Source: Onthophagus taurus
Taxonomy: Eukaryota > Arthropoda > Insecta > Coleoptera > Scarabaeidae
Length of the DNA stretch: 64,000 nucleotides
Assembly (NCBI RefSeq): GCF_036711975.1
Contig: NC_091967.1
Location: 11,780,001 to 11,844,000 of the forward strand
Direction of reading: 5' to 3'
Part shown: one piece after another, positions 61,101 to 64,000 of the stretch
Position numbering within the stretch: position 1 is the stretch's first letter
How the letters are laid out: every line of letters starts with the position of its first letter
The notes under the pieces: model-generated
The model's database searches: none
What the model saw: only the letters and a program-made list of their open reading frames with translations
What the model was told of the DNA's origin: nothing
Translations under genes and position numbers: made by a program

Positions 61101-62214
61101 TTATAATCTCATCATAACTCTATAATGGGCAAATTGCTAAATAACTATTTTTATTGATATAAGTGTTATGTAGAGTAGCAGGAATTCTCGGAATATGACT
61201 GAACCTGATGTTAAAGACTTTAAAAGAGTTATTAGAAAACTAAGATTATTTAGATCATATTGTGTATTCTTGAGAAGTATGTCCAAAAGGCACATTATGG
61301 ATGGACACGTGATTAGGGCACTCAATGAGGTGAACATGTGACATAGCAATTAAACTTAATATAAGCAATATATATCAAAAGGACCACTTTAGAAAGGATG
61401 TTCAACGAGTATTAATAATTGAAATCTTAAAGATGAAATAATTTGGTAACAACATTTGATAAAGAACATTTGGTTATCGAGTACTAAATACATTATTTAT
61501 AAGTACATAGTATAAAATTAGTAAATAAGTAAGTAAATGAAACGGACTACTTAATGCATTTTCCACATAAAACACACCGCCTATTAAGATACGAATGACG
61601 GCCAATAAATTCGCGAAACCGATTAATTAATAAATGCCGCGGTTCTCGTTAATAACTTTAACGACGCGCCGCCTAATTTTAAGCGGACCATAACGATAAT
61701 TTCGTCGCCGCTGTTGGGCGGTTTACGTTAAGTGCGCCATTTTACTGGGGAACCACCTAAGTGGGTACGAAACTTTTCCGAAACGGTGTACTTTGCGGTT
61801 AAAGGGTTGCCTCATCGTAAAAGATACGACCACGTGCATTTAAAGCAAACTAATTATGGCTCAATTAAAAAATAAGGTAACGATTCTTTTACTAGGAATA
61901 CATTTATAAACTATTCTTTTAACTTAATATAGTAGAAATCTGGTTTTCTCAACAGGTGTAACTCTTAAAAACCTGTATCATTTCAGATATAAACTACTTT
62001 CAGTCTACGTCTACCAGCATATCATAAAATAGCAATAAATCGTTTTACATTTAGGAGTATTTCTGTATAAGGATGTTACATTATGTACAGTGCAGAAAAA
62101 AAGAAATGCACATCAAAACTTATAATTGAATAATAAATGAAATAAATCATGCTACAATTTTTTTAATAAATCTAATATCTAATTGTTAATGAACACTTAG
62201 TTTTCACGTAATTT

Positions 62215-62580
62215 TGAGCAACAACACGGAATTTGCGATCGCTATTAGCGTGCATACCGCTTTAGATGGTAGACGTCGATAGAGAAAGGACTTATGCAAA
62301 TTTTAAATGGCGCGTTACACGTGTCCCAGGACCGCGACGAGTTTGCATAAGCCGCCACCAGATCGCTCGGTTACGTGCCGACAGCGGCTCGGTCGCTGCC
62401 TCGAAGTGAACTAATTAAAATAGCGCCCTTATCGTCTTCGTAATTTATAGCCGCTTTTTAAGTACGACCCTTCGTTCTCTCTCTTTTTCGATCGTCGAAA
62501 CGACTGGATCGGACGGGTTATAGGTACAAGGAAAATCAAAGAGGATCCGGTAGATAGAGCGAATCGACGAATCATGTACG
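62215..62580. promoter_or_regulatory. Candidate enhancer with inverted octamer sites
   Basis: CTTATGCAAAT at about 62292 and GTTTGCATAAG at about 62341 are inverted ATGCAAAT (POU/octamer) sites about 50 bp apart, within a GC-richer island that also has CTAATTAAAATAGC and CACGTG-like ACACGTGTCC. Interpretation as regulatory is inference. Confidence 0.4.
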
Positions 62581-63075
62581 CAAAATAGAACGTTAATTGC
62601 TACAAGGTCAATAATTAACAAAGTGATGAGTTAAAAAAAATCTTCGTGTAATTAAACTGTAGATAAGTACATAAAAATAAGAGGATGCATTGAAATCTTA
62701 GACGATTTTATGAACCACCTCATATTATATATTCGTATGTGACAACTTAATATCCTCCATTTATCAATGTTAATTTTCCGATTTATACACCGCCTACATC
62801 ATCAAACCAGCATCGTTAAACTATCAATACTAAGTTTCTCTTCAAGCAAGAGCATCAGTAGATAATTGGAGTTATATGTAAGTCTTATGAAATTTCTAAT
62901 GACACGAATAAATTTGATCTTTTCCGGTTGTGATGTAATGAACAAACGATGTTAAATTTATAGCACCCGACAAGTTCGTTCCCTCGGCTTTATCACTCGC
63001 ATAGCTGTCAAAATCATTGGCAACATTGGAAGAAGATGTGCAGCAACAAATTGTATTCATAGTAGATTATTTTGA

Positions 63076-63197
63076 CAGTCATCATTTCAAGTATTCAACC
63101 AAATACGCAAATCGCGTATTGCAATACCAATACTGTGATTTTGGTTGCATACTTGCAATGATGACGTCGGGTACGATAATTAATTAATACACTGTAT
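63076..63197. mobile_element. Foldback MITE, second copy with truncated left arm
   Basis: Right arm GGTTGCATACTTGCAATGAT through GATAATTAATTAATACACTGT matches the element at 39970-40120; the left arm is reduced to GTCATCATTTCAAGTATTCAACC. The central ATTGCAATACCAATACTG is shared. Confidence 0.8.
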
Positions 63198-64000
63198 TTG
63201 GGATATTATCTAATATGTATCACAACAGTAGATGCCACTTCTAACTGTTTAGATTTATGTATTCTGCTTCAATTTATGTCAAACTACCAAATCTTTATCT
63301 TGCTGAATGTCAAAACTTGCTAAGATAATTTAAAATAACCTTGTATATAACACATATTCAATATTGCATGTTAATAAAATATTAATTTATGTTAATATCA
63401 TAGTTCAATTCTCGTTGTTTCATATATTTGCTTATCATACACCCTGTTCGTAGCAATGAACCCAACACTCAATCAAATATCGTGACTAAAACCGATAAAA
63501 CCCCATATCAAACATAATAACCCATACACATCTACATTTGCGTATCTAGCTACCTAAATTTATAAATAAACTCCTAGTTTTCTTAAAAATATTGCGCTTC
63601 TACTTTCGCGAATAGGACTTGAAAAATCCTCGGGACATAAATTTTACCGTCGCGTCCGCCAAAATCATGAAACTTGACAGTCGTAAAACGAAAAACCGCC
63701 ACCGACGGCTGGGAGCGTTTCTTCCTTTAGTAGGTATATCCCATGCAGCGGTTCCAACGGTCTCGAGATAGGAGGGATGCTATACAATATATTGCAGTTA
63801 CATTGGGGTCGAAACGCCACCTTCCCAAACTAAGTGAAAATGACAGGTACTTCGGCGGCTTCCACGTTCCACAGTCCCCCGTTATACCTCACTTGTACCA
63901 ACCCTCGTATACTTATTTTAACCCACACCCTCTTCCGTTATTCGATCGTCGCATTTTGTGGAAGTAAAATGAAGACACAAAATTGGAATTTTAAAATTTT

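Larger units (their letters stand above)
55193..64000. other. Upstream intron / 5' region of C15
   Basis: No further coding exon was recognised. GC-richer islands at 55320-55870, 58250-58530, 58960-59430, 61590-61870, 62215-62580 and 63590-63910 alternate with AT-rich DNA. A loose direct repeat (CATGAAGGAGTTTATAGATAT, about 190 bp apart) is at 56570-56810. A partial foldback MITE is at 63076-63197. Open frames of 60-95 codons here show no domains. Confidence 0.6.

Overview
The window is AT-rich animal DNA with short GT-AG introns, many decayed DNA transposons and six recognisable protein-coding genes plus part of a seventh. The protein families (Lst2, C15/TLX, extracellular-type SOD, allantoicase, CFAP58) and compact introns of about 45-60 bp beside long repeat-filled ones point to an insect. 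A DNMT3-family gene argues against Drosophila-like flies. A beetle is a reasonable guess, but it is inference.

Layout. 1.07-1.58 kb (+): the last two coding exons of an extracellular-type Cu/Zn superoxide dismutase. 3.48-6.10 kb (+): a complete five-exon tetraspanin. 6.4-8.6 kb: a nest of two near-identical MITEs, a 122-bp tandem array and a foldback element inserted into that array. 10.56-11.82 kb (+): complete three-exon allantoicase. 12-13.7 kb: LINE and transposase remnants, then a 190-bp satellite. 14.49-15.23 kb (-): single-exon CutC. 15.35-20.53 kb (-): complete 11-exon CFAP58, with several transposons in its ninth intron. 23.05-28.69 kb (-): complete four-exon Lst2 (FYVE protein). 30.34-34.46 kb (-): an 11-exon DNMT3 homologue. 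42.94 kb to beyond 55.19 kb (-): the last two coding exons of the TLX/C15 homeobox gene. They are split by an 11.8-kb intron holding TEs, a piggyBac-like element filled with the 190-bp satellite, and a 1.5-kb array of long hairpins. From 36 kb to the end the AT-rich background is broken by short GC-richer islands that look like regulatory DNA of the homeobox locus.

The main finding is the DNMT3 homologue. Its 11 exons join in frame into 537 residues, with PWWP and ADD domains retained. The methyltransferase part has lost the SAM-binding motif I, the catalytic Pro-Cys motif and the ENV motif, and it stops before motifs IX and X. This layout resembles vertebrate DNMT3L, an inactive regulatory paralogue. 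Other notable signals are the hairpin array 120 bp from the homeobox exon with scattered relatives elsewhere, the same 190-bp satellite both inside a TTAA-flanked element and free 36 kb away, and the very tight CFAP58-CutC spacing.

The genes do not form one pathway. SOD and CutC relate to redox and copper biology, allantoicase to purine breakdown, CFAP58 to the axoneme, Lst2 to endosomal signalling, and C15 to appendage and neural patterning. All splice models were built by hand from GT-AG signals, reading phase and remembered protein families; none was tested with RNA data or a database search.
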